Positions 24,490-32,526 of a DNA stretch of 32,712 nucleotides are shown here, in pieces. Position numbers and translations under genes: made by a program. A model generated the notes under the pieces. It saw nothing but the letters and a program-made list of their open reading frames with translations, searched no databases and was not told the origin of the DNA. Numbering within the stretch: position 1 is the first letter of the stretch; every line of letters begins with the position of its first letter. This DNA comes from Acholeplasmataceae bacterium (GTDB lineage: Bacteria; Bacillota; Negativicutes; Acidaminococcales; Acidaminococcaceae), in assembly GCA_012517145.1 (NCBI GenBank), contig JAAYVM010000143.1, positions 1 to 32,712 of the forward strand, given 5' to 3'.

Positions 24490-25476
24490 TTAATCCTCCT
24501 TCAGGATCATGTTCATTCTTACCAGCATAGCTTCCCATACTACCTTGCCGGAAGCATTAGCGGCTATTGCCATGTAACTTTCCTGAACAATCTTTATTAT
24601 ATTCTTTATTTTTGCTGAATGCCAATCAGCGAAACATTTTTCAATGTGTGGCAAAACATCTATATTATAAGCGTTACCAGCCATGCCTTCTTTACAGAGC
24701 AGGGCATCACGCAATATAAACAACATCATTTCCAATAAAGTCATACCATCTTCGCCTGCGGTTTTTTCCGGCCACCCATATTGGGTCGTTAGCTGCAAAG
24801 GTCTTTGGGTCGGCAGCTGTTCAAAAATGGTCAAAGCTTTATTGCGGCAATCCACGGTATTACTTTTCAGCATATTAAGCGCTGTTCCTATCGAGCCATC
24901 GGCAAGATGGGCCAAAGCAACAGCCTCCTCAGGCCGGGCACCTTCCTTTGCCAAAACAGCTTCAATTGTTTCTGCGGGCAGTGCATCAAAACGCAGCTGG
25001 ATTACCCGCGAGCGAATTGTCGGCAAAAGCCTTGCAGCCGTATTGGCGATCAGAATGAAAAGCCAGAAGCGGGGCGGCTCCTCCAATAATTTCAACAAAC
25101 TGTTCGCGGCAGTCAGATTCATGTAATCTGCCGCATCTATGATACATACCTTATGTGCGGACAAATTAGGTGCAAACGCGGCTTGACGAGCAATTTCCTT
25201 AATCTGGTCAATGACGATTTCCTTACCGGGCGCACTTTGCTCCACTAGCAGAAAATCCGGATGACCGTTGGCATTAAAAGCCTGACAGGAGGGGCAGCCA
25301 CTACAAGGCAGCTTTTCCGACCTGCAAAGAAAATCCTTGGCAAAAGCTGTAGCCAAAGCCTTTTTACCTATGCCGCCAGGCCCCAGGAATAGCAAAGATG
25401 GTGTTCGTTTACCTGACACCAGCAGTTGCTGTAAAAAATGCTTATTCTGTTCATGTCCACGTATGTTTTCCCACAT
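24490..25476 (-). CDS. holB: DNA polymerase III delta' subunit
   Basis: Clamp-loader subunit of the replicative polymerase. With the start MWENIRGHEQNK the protein has 328 residues: an AAA+ domain with Walker A-like GPGGIGKK (32-39), a zinc-binding cysteine set (C58-x2-C61-x2-C64, plus C51) and LLEEPP with the sensor-region arginine in IRSRVIQLRF. The ATG at 25506 is also in frame, but a TATAAT overlaps it and the downstream ATG aligns with the family start. Neither has a strong ribosome-binding site, so the start is uncertain. It lies 59 bases after tmk. Confidence 0.88.
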   Translation of the reverse strand: MWENIRGHEQNKHFLQQLLVSGKRTPSLLFLGPGGIGKKALATAFAKDFLCRSEKLPCSGCPSCQAFNANGHPDFLLVEQSAPGKEIVIDQIKEIARQAAFAPNLSAHKVCIIDAADYMNLTAANSLLKLLEEPPRFWLFILIANTAARLLPTIRSRVIQLRFDALPAETIEAVLAKEGARPEEAVALAHLADGSIGTALNMLKSNTVDCRNKALTIFEQLPTQRPLQLTTQYGWPEKTAGEDGMTLLEMMLFILRDALLCKEGMAGNAYNIDVLPHIEKCFADWHSAKIKNIIKIVQESYMAIAANASGKVVWEAMLVRMNMILKED

Positions 25477-25535
25477 TATCAGCTGTTCCCGTCCATTTCC
25501 TTTCATTATAGTAGAAAGTAAATTATCCTGCAGTA

Positions 25536-26159
25536 TTATTTTGCTAAAAGCCTCTGTAAATCGGTCAAAATTTCGTCCAAAATATTTTCTTCCGATTGCA
25601 AAGCGTCAATTACATGAATGCGTGTTGGTTCACTGGCTGCTAAAGCCAGGAATGCTTCGCGAATTTTCTTCTGAAAGGCCAGGCCTTCGAGTTCAAAACG
25701 GTCAACAACACCGCGGGCATTTCTGCGGATTGCCAGTTCTTCCGGCTCACCGTCCAATAAAATAGTCAAGTCAGGATGTAAACTGCTTGTTGCAAAGTCA
25801 TCTAACATTTTTAGGGTCTGCAGTTCGACTCCACGGCCGCTGCCCTGATAAACAAAAGTTGAATCGCTGAAGCGATCGCAAAGGACGATCTTACCAGCCT
25901 GCAAAGCAGGCCTGATCAATTGTGTTATATGGTCAGCCCTGGCTGCCAGATAAAGAAGAGTTTCTGTTTTGTGGCTGATGGCCAATTCAGCATCCAGAAC
26001 CAACTCACGAATCCTTTCGGCAGCCTTAGTACCACCAGGTTCGCGGGTACAGACTACCTCATAACCCTGCTCTCGCAGCCAAGAGGCAACTTTAGCTATC
26101 TGCGTTGTTTTTCCGGTGCCGTCCGCACCCTCGAAAGTTATGAATAAACCTTGCTTCAT
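25536..26159 (-). CDS. tmk: Thymidylate kinase
   Basis: Phosphorylates dTMP to dTDP. The 207-residue protein has the P-loop GADGTGKT at 11-18, TREPGG at 38-43 with the substrate-binding arginine, DRFSDSTFVYQG and the LID region near 145-155. The ATG overlaps the stop of the upstream decarboxylase gene (ATGA). The pair corresponds to Bacillus yaaO-tmk; yaaQ and yaaR, which follow tmk there, are missing. Confidence 0.96.
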   Translation of the reverse strand: MKQGLFITFEGADGTGKTTQIAKVASWLREQGYEVVCTREPGGTKAAERIRELVLDAELAISHKTETLLYLAARADHITQLIRPALQAGKIVLCDRFSDSTFVYQGSGRGVELQTLKMLDDFATSSLHPDLTILLDGEPEELAIRRNARGVVDRFELEGLAFQKKIREAFLALAASEPTRIHVIDALQSEENILDEILTDLQRLLAK

Positions 26160-27610
26160 TGCTTCACCACCTGAATTTTCGTCAAACTACCATCCTGCGA
26201 ACCACTGACCGGCAAACCAAGCGCTAACATGCTTTGGCAGTAGCTTATGATTTCTTCGGTCAAAAGTTCCCCCGGAATAATTACCGGAATTCCCGGCGGA
26301 TAAAAACTGATTTGTTCGGAGCAGATCCTGCCAGCTGCTTCACGAAAAGCTATGGCTTCAGTATCAGCATAGAATGCTTGGCGTGCCGATAAAATTTGTT
26401 GTGCAACCGGCATTTGGCAATTGTTAGAAAGCGCCAGAACCGGTTTGTTTTGTTTTTTTATAATATGAAAAATCTCTTTAATCTTATTAATTATACTTTC
26501 GATTTCTTCATTGTCATCAGCGTAAGTCAACAAGAAAAGAACATTATTGCGGTCTACCAATTCAACGGCCAAACCATTTTCCCGCAAAATTTCCCCGGCT
26601 TCGATACCCGTTATACCTATGTTTGCTACATTTACCGTTACTTTAGTGCCATCAAAACCAGCAACCTCGCTGCGCTCTAAAATGCCGGAATCAAGAACTT
26701 TGAGGCCCTCAATATCGCGCAAAGACTGACGCAGTTTTTCTGCAACAGCCAAAGCAGCTTCTGCCATCGCGGCTCCTCTTGCTGCCAGCTGAGACCTGGC
26801 GGCATCCAAAGATGCCATCAAAAGATAATTAGGACTGGTAGTAGTTAATAAGCTCATTGCGGCCGCTATTTGTTTCTGGTCAATTCGCTGTCCTTTTACA
26901 TGCAGCATAGAACATTGGGTTAAAGCCCCAAGTGTTTTGTGTGTACTTTGCGCGCAGGCATCTGCTCCGCATTGCAAGGCGGAAGGAGGCAAGGCTGCCG
27001 AAAAACCCAAATGCGCTCCATGCGCTTCATCAACCAGCAAAAGAGCGCCTCGACTATGAGCAATTTCTCCTATCGCTTTCAGATCGGCCGCCAGTCCATA
27101 GTAGTTTGGGCTGGTTACCAACACAGCTTTGATGTAAGGATCCGCTGCCAGCGCCTTTTCAACAGCTTCTGGCGTAATTTGAGTATTAATACCAAAAGCT
27201 TCATCATATTCAGGTGGTAAAAAGACAGCCGCAAGACCGCCAAGTACCAGTGCGCCGGCTACCGCTCGATGAGCATTGCGGGGGATAAGCACTTTTTCAC
27301 CAGGTTTCAATGCTCCAATCAGCATCGCGTGAATAGCACCGGTCGTGCCATTAACCGCAAAAAAACAACTGTCGCTGCCATAAACTTGCGCAGCCAGTTC
27401 CTGCGCTTCCTTCAGACACCCTTCCGGGCAATGTATGTCATCAAGTTCTGACATCAAGGAAACATCTATAGCTGCCGCACGCTTGCCAAGGGCAGCCAGC
27501 AATGAGTGATCCATGCCTCTGCCACCCTTATGTCCAGGTGTATGCAAGGGATAGACTTTGGCTTTTTCATAATTAAAAACTGCCTCGCAAAGAGGTTTAT
27601 GTATTTTCAA
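26156..27610 (-). CDS. Orn/Lys/Arg decarboxylase, aspartate-aminotransferase fold (YaaO-like)
   Basis: A PLP-dependent amino-acid decarboxylase of the fold I group. The 484-residue protein has LHTPGHKGG (22-30), the serine/threonine-rich NGTTGAIHA (87-95), the cofactor aspartate in DEAHGAH (194-200), the Schiff-base lysine K225 in STHKTLGALTQ, and a C-terminal domain (FYPPGIPVIIPGE). The length is the short form without the N-terminal wing domain. The substrate is not certain; arginine or lysine are usual. The start is a TTG, with AAAAGGAG seven bases upstream. It is followed by tmk with a four-base overlap and has its own promoter. Confidence 0.88.
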   Translation of the reverse strand: MKIHKPLCEAVFNYEKAKVYPLHTPGHKGGRGMDHSLLAALGKRAAAIDVSLMSELDDIHCPEGCLKEAQELAAQVYGSDSCFFAVNGTTGAIHAMLIGALKPGEKVLIPRNAHRAVAGALVLGGLAAVFLPPEYDEAFGINTQITPEAVEKALAADPYIKAVLVTSPNYYGLAADLKAIGEIAHSRGALLLVDEAHGAHLGFSAALPPSALQCGADACAQSTHKTLGALTQCSMLHVKGQRIDQKQIAAAMSLLTTTSPNYLLMASLDAARSQLAARGAAMAEAALAVAEKLRQSLRDIEGLKVLDSGILERSEVAGFDGTKVTVNVANIGITGIEAGEILRENGLAVELVDRNNVLFLLTYADDNEEIESIINKIKEIFHIIKKQNKPVLALSNNCQMPVAQQILSARQAFYADTEAIAFREAAGRICSEQISFYPPGIPVIIPGELLTEEIISYCQSMLALGLPVSGSQDGSLTKIQVVKQ

Positions 27611-27646
27611 GGAACTTCTCCTTTTTCATCTTCATACTATCTGTTC

Positions 27647-27676
27647 ATTTTATCACAAGAAACCTCTCCGTAACAA
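27647..27676 (-). promoter_or_regulatory. Promoter of the decarboxylase-tmk unit
   Basis: On the minus strand, TTGTTA (27671-27676), an 18-base spacer and TAAAAT (27647-27652) with a TGA extended -10, about 35 bases before the TTG start. Confidence 0.6.
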
Positions 27677-27701
27677 CTGTATCCAAGCAGGCAATAAAAA
27701 T

Positions 27702-27754
27702 CCGGAACCCACGCAGCCAATTGCCAATTACAGCAATTACAGCGCAAGTTCCGG
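27702..27754 (-). terminator. Terminator after the gene at 27768-28778
   Basis: The outer arms CCGGAAC (27702-27708) and GTTCCGG (27748-27754) enclose a larger structured loop that contains TTGGC/GCCAA and AATTGC-like repeats. Reading leftwards it is followed by ATTTTTATTG. It lies 13 bases after the stop codon. Confidence 0.7.
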
Positions 27755-27767
27755 TTTATCTTGATGC

Positions 27768-28778
27768 TTAGGCTTTGTTTCCAGGCGTCAGGTCTTCTTC
27801 TGGGAAGAGTACCTTGGCCTGATCTATTACTTCTCGGATATCCATTGTATTGAAAACATACAAGTTGCCACGTTTAAGCAAGATATCAATTCTGGTCATG
27901 GCCTTCAACGTTTTAACGAGAAAAGCCGCATAGACAAGGGCCGTCTTCTCCTCAGGTTTGAATTTCTCGTAATCTTTTTTCTCTAATAGCGTCTGTTCAA
28001 CTTTTTCCATTTGCACCAGATACTCATCATTGAGTTTTTGAACATAATTCAGCAATCGTTCGATGGTAATATGTATACGCTGCATCTTACCAACAACATC
28101 AGCCAATTGCATAGAATGTTTATCTATCTTATCCTTTAGTTTCATAGCAGCATTTTTGTCGTTTTTGGATAATTTATCTACACCAAAATCCTGTATTACT
28201 GCCGGAACATCAAGAATAGCATTAAGAACAGAGGCCTCAGCTACATTGCCTGCTGCCGGCACTTTGATTTGGTGTGTTGAAAGTGCTTCCAATATCGTGG
28301 TGCCTTTGTCGCACTGCGGAAAACCAGGCAAATTATTTACATCGTTCTCATCAAATTTATGTGTCATCGTTGCGCCATACAACGCAAGAGCAGTCAATAC
28401 GCCACTGCCTACATCAGCCATGCCGCCCTTCAAAATAGTGTTTACGACTTTTGCCGTTTCACGCAGCGCTTCTCTTTCGGGTTTGCCCATACGAAATGTT
28501 TCAAAATTCATGTATTTGAGTTGACGCGGCAAATTATCAATTTGTTCCAGTGCATCTGCCATGCGTTCAAAACTTTGCCATATCTCAAGCTTGAGATTGC
28601 CCGCCAATAAAAGCAAAGGGAGCAAGGCCTTCTGTGTTTGGTAATAATTGTATTTTTCATCTTCATAACGCGCTTGGGAATTTTCCACGATCTGTTTTAC
28701 ATCACGCATATCCATGTAAAGTTTAATGCCAGCCGCACCCAAACCGGCGGCAATCCAGACAGCTATTGGAACACTCAT
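27768..28778 (-). CDS. Uncharacterised membrane-associated protein, possible glycine-zipper family relative
   Basis: I cannot assign a function to this 336-residue protein. It begins with a hydrophobic segment (about 4-20), followed by a helical stretch with LAGNLKLEIWQSFERMADALEQI (split: residues 58-80). A small-residue-rich hydrophobic segment (about 117-138, GGMADVGSGVLTALALYGAT) is followed by ALSTHQIKVPAAGNVAEASV. From about 205 to 270 it is charged and probably coiled coil. The LKLEIWxSFER block followed by a Gly/Ala segment and an ALS...A..A motif recalls a widespread uncharacterised glycine-zipper family, from memory only. GGGAGG lies six bases before the ATG. It is a single gene between two amino-acid decarboxylases, with terminators on both sides. 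Confidence 0.6.
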   Translation of the reverse strand: MSVPIAVWIAAGLGAAGIKLYMDMRDVKQIVENSQARYEDEKYNYYQTQKALLPLLLLAGNLKLEIWQSFERMADALEQIDNLPRQLKYMNFETFRMGKPEREALRETAKVVNTILKGGMADVGSGVLTALALYGATMTHKFDENDVNNLPGFPQCDKGTTILEALSTHQIKVPAAGNVAEASVLNAILDVPAVIQDFGVDKLSKNDKNAAMKLKDKIDKHSMQLADVVGKMQRIHITIERLLNYVQKLNDEYLVQMEKVEQTLLEKKDYEKFKPEEKTALVYAAFLVKTLKAMTRIDILLKRGNLYVFNTMDIREVIDQAKVLFPEEDLTPGNKA

Positions 28779-28870
28779 GATATACCTCCCGCTACTAAAA
28801 AAAATTGTACACTTCCTCTAGTTTTTATTTCGTCAAGGATAATAAAAACCCTTCTTTACAAATATATAAA

Positions 28871-28896
28871 AAACCGCAGGCAAAAGCCTACGGTTT
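28871..28896 (-). terminator. Terminator of the lysine/ornithine decarboxylase gene
   Basis: An 11-bp stem with one G-T pair (28871-28881 with 28886-28896) and a four-base loop. Reading leftwards it is followed by TTTATATATTT, ten bases after the stop codon. Confidence 0.88.
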
Positions 28897-28906
28897 GAAA
28901 ATTTTA

Positions 28907-30082
28907 TTAAACTGCGGTGGCCAATGCATCTTTCAGACCAAATTCTGCTTTGACATCTTCCCAGACAACAATCTGGGTTTTACGAAAACCATTGAAAACG
29001 GTGGCCGAAGCTGAGCTATAAGCTCCACAAGCCGGCACAAGCAACAAATCGCCAACTTCAAGCGGCACAGTCATCCTGCCGCGGAACATAATGTCCAAAG
29101 AGTCACAGCTAGGCCCTGCGAAAGTAGCTTCAATCTCTTCGTCGCCTTCTTTAAAGCTGATCAACTTGTAATCCCATTGGTCAAAAATGACCCCTGAGAA
29201 AGTTCCATAAAGACCATCATCCAGAAAATACCAGGTTTGTCCATTGCGCTCATTGACACCGATGACACTGGTAATCAGGTTCATGGCAGTGCCACAGATA
29301 AAGCGTCCCGGTTCTGCCCAGATTTCTACATTGGCGAAATCTTCCTCAAGACGTGCATTTACCTGGCCAAGAATTTCCTGCAGGTTGAAATTAACTTTCA
29401 GCTCCGGTATGGGAAAACCGCCGCCAATATCGAGTATGCGCAGGTTAAGACCAGCTGCCTTCGCTTCCTCAAATATTTCACGTGAAATATCAAGTGCTTG
29501 CAAATAAGGATCAGCAAACATCACCTGGCTGCCGACATGGAAACAAATTCCAGCAGCATCAAGACCAGCATCCTTAGCAGCCTTCAGCAACCCTACAGCA
29601 TCCTGACGAGCTGCACCGAATTTTTTATTCAGGTCAACATGCGCAGAAGAATTATCAATGCGGAAACGCAAAAGAACAGTGGCGCCAGGACATGCCTTTG
29701 CCATCTTCTCCACTTCAGCTATGTTGTCAAAAGTCATTTTATTTACGCCGGCATAGGCACAAGCTTTCAGTCCAGCCGTCGTTTTTATTGGATTAGCATA
29801 TATCATACGCTCGCCATCAATGCCTAAACCAGCAAGCGTTTTTATTTCACCGTCAGATGCGACATCAAAACTCGCACCCATCTCAGCCATCTTTTCCAAA
29901 ATGCGCATATCCGGGTTTGCCTTCATTGCATAATAAAACTTAACCCTTGGCAAATTCGTCTTTAAGAAACGATAATTTCTTTCTATCTGATCTAAAGACA
30001 GAACCAACAAAGGTGTATCAAAATTTGCCGCTAATTGTTCCACAGCACTCTGTGTCAGTTGAAAAAAAGGCTGCCTTTTCAT
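28907..30082 (-). CDS. ldc: Lysine/ornithine decarboxylase, alanine-racemase fold (Selenomonas LDC type)
   Basis: A PLP fold III decarboxylase making cadaverine or putrescine. The 391-residue protein matches the dual-specificity enzyme of Selenomonas ruminantium in length and motifs: YYAMKANP with PLP lysine K54, GICFHVGSQ, DIGGGFPIPE, EPGRFICGTA and the active-site cysteine in GPSCDSLD. In Selenomonas, cadaverine is attached to peptidoglycan and anchors the outer membrane through SLH-domain proteins, so the same role is likely here. I start at the ATG at 30080-30082, with AGGGAG upstream, rather than the GTG six bases earlier. It is a single gene with its own promoter and terminator. Confidence 0.92.
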   Translation of the reverse strand: MKRQPFFQLTQSAVEQLAANFDTPLLVLSLDQIERNYRFLKTNLPRVKFYYAMKANPDMRILEKMAEMGASFDVASDGEIKTLAGLGIDGERMIYANPIKTTAGLKACAYAGVNKMTFDNIAEVEKMAKACPGATVLLRFRIDNSSAHVDLNKKFGAARQDAVGLLKAAKDAGLDAAGICFHVGSQVMFADPYLQALDISREIFEEAKAAGLNLRILDIGGGFPIPELKVNFNLQEILGQVNARLEEDFANVEIWAEPGRFICGTAMNLITSVIGVNERNGQTWYFLDDGLYGTFSGVIFDQWDYKLISFKEGDEEIEATFAGPSCDSLDIMFRGRMTVPLEVGDLLLVPACGAYSSASATVFNGFRKTQIVVWEDVKAEFGLKDALATAV

Positions 30083-30122
30083 ATCCACTCTCCCTTTACA
30101 ATAGTGTCAATTCACCTATATG

Positions 30123-30150
30123 ATTTTACCACAAATATGAAAAAGTACAA
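30123..30150 (-). promoter_or_regulatory. Promoter of the lysine/ornithine decarboxylase gene
   Basis: On the minus strand, TTGTAC (30145-30150), a 16-base spacer and TAAAAT (30123-30128). This gives a leader of about 35 bases before the ATG. Confidence 0.55.
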
Positions 30151-30363
30151 TAGGAAAATTGAGGAAAATGAATAATTTTTGAGGAGTTTGAAGGAAAAGT
30201 TCAAAAAACAACAAAATACGCCAAAATTTGCCATAATATCGCGAAATACGCCAAAATCTGCCCATTATTCATTTTTCATCGAGAAGCCAGACCACAATAT
30301 ATAGTGGTTTACAAAAAAAATGCGGCAAATATGCCATCGAAAGTCCGGAATAATAATAAAAAA
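30151..30363. promoter_or_regulatory. Gene-free region upstream of the lysine decarboxylase with direct repeats and a palindrome
   Basis: No ORF is supported here. It contains two 19-base direct repeats, AAATACGCCAAAAT(T/C)TGCC, at 30214-30232 and 30244-30262, exactly 30 bases apart, about three turns of DNA. It also has a near-perfect 18-base palindrome ACCACAATATATAGTGGT at 30291-30308 and a GGCAAATATGCC inverted repeat further right. They lie 64-160 bases upstream of the decarboxylase -35 box, a place typical of activator sites. Confidence 0.55.
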
Positions 30364-30390
30364 TCCGCTGCAACTATGTTGTGCAGCGGA
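30364..30390 (-). terminator. Terminator of serS
   Basis: A 9-bp perfect stem (30364-30372 with 30382-30390, TCCGCTGCA) followed leftwards by TTTTTTATTATTATT. It lies 20 bases after the serS stop. Confidence 0.92.
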
Positions 30391-30410
30391 CTAATTGCAA
30401 TTAAATTTTA

Positions 30411-31691
30411 CTATTTTTTAGGGGCTGGAATAACATCACAACCCATATAAGAACGCAATGCTTTAGGAATTACAACAGAACCGTCAGCCTGCTGATAGTT
30501 TTCGAGAATAGCGCAAACCGTACGTCCTACAGCTAAGCCGGAACCATTGAGCGTATGAACAAATTCCGGTTTCGCCTTAGCATCACGACGGAATTTAATA
30601 TCTGCTCTTCTTGCCTGGAAATCAAGGAAGTTGGAACAGGAAGAAATTTCGCGGTAACAGTTGGCTGCAGGCAGCCATACTTCGAGATCGTAGGTTGTAG
30701 CAGAACTGAAACCGATATCGCCGGTGCAAAGACGCACAACGCGGTAAGGCAGTTCCAGACGTTTCAGAATATCTTCCGCATCGCTTGTCAATTTATCAAG
30801 TTCAGCCCATGATTCTTCCGGTTTCGTGAATTTGACCAGTTCAACCTTGTTAAACTGATGCTGGCGAATAAGGCCACGTGTATCGCGTCCTGCCGAACCT
30901 GCCTCCGCACGGAAACACGCACTATAAGCAGCATAACGAATAGGAAGCTGATCAGCGTTCAGGATTTCACCGCGGTGGTAATTGGTCACCGGCACTTCTG
31001 CAGTAGGAATCAGATAATAATCCAAGCCTTCCAGCTTGAACATATCATCGGCAAACTTTGGCAATTGGCCGGTTCCCAGCATACTATCCTTGTTAACAAT
31101 GTAAGGTGGGAATATTTCGGTATAATCGTGTTCCTGGGTATGAACATCAAGCATGAAGTTATAAACGGCACGTTCCAAACGGGAGCCCAGACCTTTGTAG
31201 AAAGTAAATCTGGCGCCGGTTACTTTGGCAGCACGTTCAAAATCAAGAATGCCAAGAGCTTCACCAATATCCCAGTGCGCTTTAGGCTCGAAACTTAATT
31301 TTGTCGGTTCTCCCCATTTGCGGACTACCGGATTGTCACTGTCATCCTTACCAACCGGCACATCATCTGCAGGCATATTCGGGATGTTCAGAATAATATC
31401 CTTTAGTTTTTGCTCAATTTCTTTAAGCTCTTTGTCATCCTCGGCAATTTTTTCACCAAGGGCACGCATAGCAAGAATTTTATCATCGGCATTTTCGCCG
31501 CTTTTTTTCATTTTACTTATTTCCTGGGATACGCTGTTACGCTCGCTCTTTAAAGTCTCAACCTGCTGCAGGATTTCTCTGCGTTGTTTTTCTAAAGTCA
31601 AAAACTCGTCCAGGTTCATATCCATATTGCGATTTTTCATGGCTTTTTCCACAAGCTCAGGATTTTCCCTGACAAATTTCATATCAAGCAT
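30411..31691 (-). CDS. serS: Seryl-tRNA synthetase
   Basis: Charges tRNA-Ser and tRNA-Sec. The 426-residue class II synthetase has an N-terminal antiparallel coiled coil (about 25-105) that binds the tRNA's long arm, motif 2 in [20 protein letters not shown] (divided: FRAEAG then [12 protein letters not shown]), and motif 3 with GSGLAVGRT. The ATG at 31689-31691 has GGAGG seven bases upstream and gives the family start [10 protein letters not shown]; the longer frame begins at a TTG that overlaps this site. Its 5' leader is short, so it lacks the T-box regulation seen for serS in many Firmicutes. Confidence 0.97.
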   Translation of the reverse strand: MLDMKFVRENPELVEKAMKNRNMDMNLDEFLTLEKQRREILQQVETLKSERNSVSQEISKMKKSGENADDKILAMRALGEKIAEDDKELKEIEQKLKDIILNIPNMPADDVPVGKDDSDNPVVRKWGEPTKLSFEPKAHWDIGEALGILDFERAAKVTGARFTFYKGLGSRLERAVYNFMLDVHTQEHDYTEIFPPYIVNKDSMLGTGQLPKFADDMFKLEGLDYYLIPTAEVPVTNYHRGEILNADQLPIRYAAYSACFRAEAGSAGRDTRGLIRQHQFNKVELVKFTKPEESWAELDKLTSDAEDILKRLELPYRVVRLCTGDIGFSSATTYDLEVWLPAANCYREISSCSNFLDFQARRADIKFRRDAKAKPEFVHTLNGSGLAVGRTVCAILENYQQADGSVVIPKALRSYMGCDVIPAPKK

Positions 31692-31731
31692 GTTCATTCC
31701 TCCAAACAAAATTAATGCATCAATACTATGT

Positions 31732-31760
31732 ATTGTATCACAAAAATGGTTATTTGTAAC
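31732..31760 (-). promoter_or_regulatory. Promoter of serS
   Basis: On the minus strand, GTTACA (31755-31760), a 17-base spacer and TACAAT (31732-31737) with a TGA extended -10. The leader is about 35 bases, too short for a T-box. Confidence 0.6.
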
Positions 31761-31769
31761 AACTCAGTA

Positions 31770-32483
31770 TTACAAATCCATATTTATTACATTCTCTTTC
31801 AGCCACTTTTTCTCCAGCTTGTAATTCGGCATAATTGTCTCCACAACCTGCCAAAAAGCCGGTGAATGGTTTTTGTGCACCATGTGGGACATTTCATGTA
31901 CTACGACGTAATCCAGGGCTTCTTTTCTTGCCATGATGCAACGCCAGTTAAAAAGCAGTTTATTATCATAAGTGCAGCTGCCCCAGCGCTTTTTCTGTTC
32001 TTTGATTTGCACTGCCGAAGGCTTACCGTCAAAAAACCTTCCATAATATAGCACCCTTTGCGTAATTAGCTCCTGGGCCCTTTCCCTATACCACTTATTT
32101 AATGCTTTTTCAATGCGCTCTGGCTTCGCATCACCAGTTAGTACTATAATTTTCTCATTTTCCAGCCTGACGCTGTCCTTCTTTAAACCCTGTATTACTT
32201 CGAGCTGCAAAGAATAATATTTGCCCAGGTAAAGCAAGCTTTTGCCCTGCGCAATTTCCCGCTCACGTTTTTCGTCCTGAGCTTTTTGCCAGAAGGCAAG
32301 CTTGTTATTGATCCAATCAGCCTTCTGCTCGACTATTTCTAAAATTTTCTGTGCAGGCAGCGTCATGGGCGCTCTGACCACTACACTGGTTGATGACTCG
32401 ACCGCAATGGCAAGCGTACGCCTTCTGCTGCGCACCACTTCAAATTCCAGCGTTTTATCTCCGTACTGCATTACTTTTTTCAC
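31770..32483 (-). CDS. YgjP-like zinc metallopeptidase (DUF45/M48 group)
   Basis: A putative cytoplasmic zinc protease; family members' substrates are largely unknown. The 237-residue protein has HEMSH at 196-200, with the third ligand probably H206 in KNHSPAFW, and the conserved KKRWGSC (164-170) that marks the YgjP/WLM-like group. The start is taken as the GTG at 32481-32483, with GGGTG five bases upstream; the ATG 12 bases later is an alternative. It ends 78 bases before serS, separated by the serS promoter. Confidence 0.88.
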   Translation of the reverse strand: MKKVMQYGDKTLEFEVVRSRRRTLAIAVESSTSVVVRAPMTLPAQKILEIVEQKADWINNKLAFWQKAQDEKREREIAQGKSLLYLGKYYSLQLEVIQGLKKDSVRLENEKIIVLTGDAKPERIEKALNKWYRERAQELITQRVLYYGRFFDGKPSAVQIKEQKKRWGSCTYDNKLLFNWRCIMARKEALDYVVVHEMSHMVHKNHSPAFWQVVETIMPNYKLEKKWLKENVINMDL

Positions 32484-32526
32484 TGCGACACCCGCACTTC
32501 TACTTTTCTTAATCTCTTAAAACCGA

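Noticed and set aside
27647-27767. Riboswitch upstream of the Orn/Lys/Arg decarboxylase
   Set aside because: The leader from the predicted promoter is only about 35 bases; the structured stretch beyond it is the terminator of the preceding gene.
28779-28830. Promoter TTGACG/TACAAT for the gene at 27768-28778
   Set aside because: The spacer would be 21 bases, too long for a normal sigma-A promoter, so I did not list it as a feature.
30214-30262. Start of a CRISPR array
   Set aside because: Only two imperfect 19-base repeats with an 11-base gap and no cas genes; better explained as binding sites.
30858-31298. A 146-codon plus-strand ORF opposite serS
   Set aside because: It lies wholly antisense to conserved synthetase motifs and shows no protein-like features.
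31692-31769. T-box leader upstream of serS
   Set aside because: The gap before serS is only 78 bases and contains a plausible promoter; no room for a specifier hairpin or T-box sequence.
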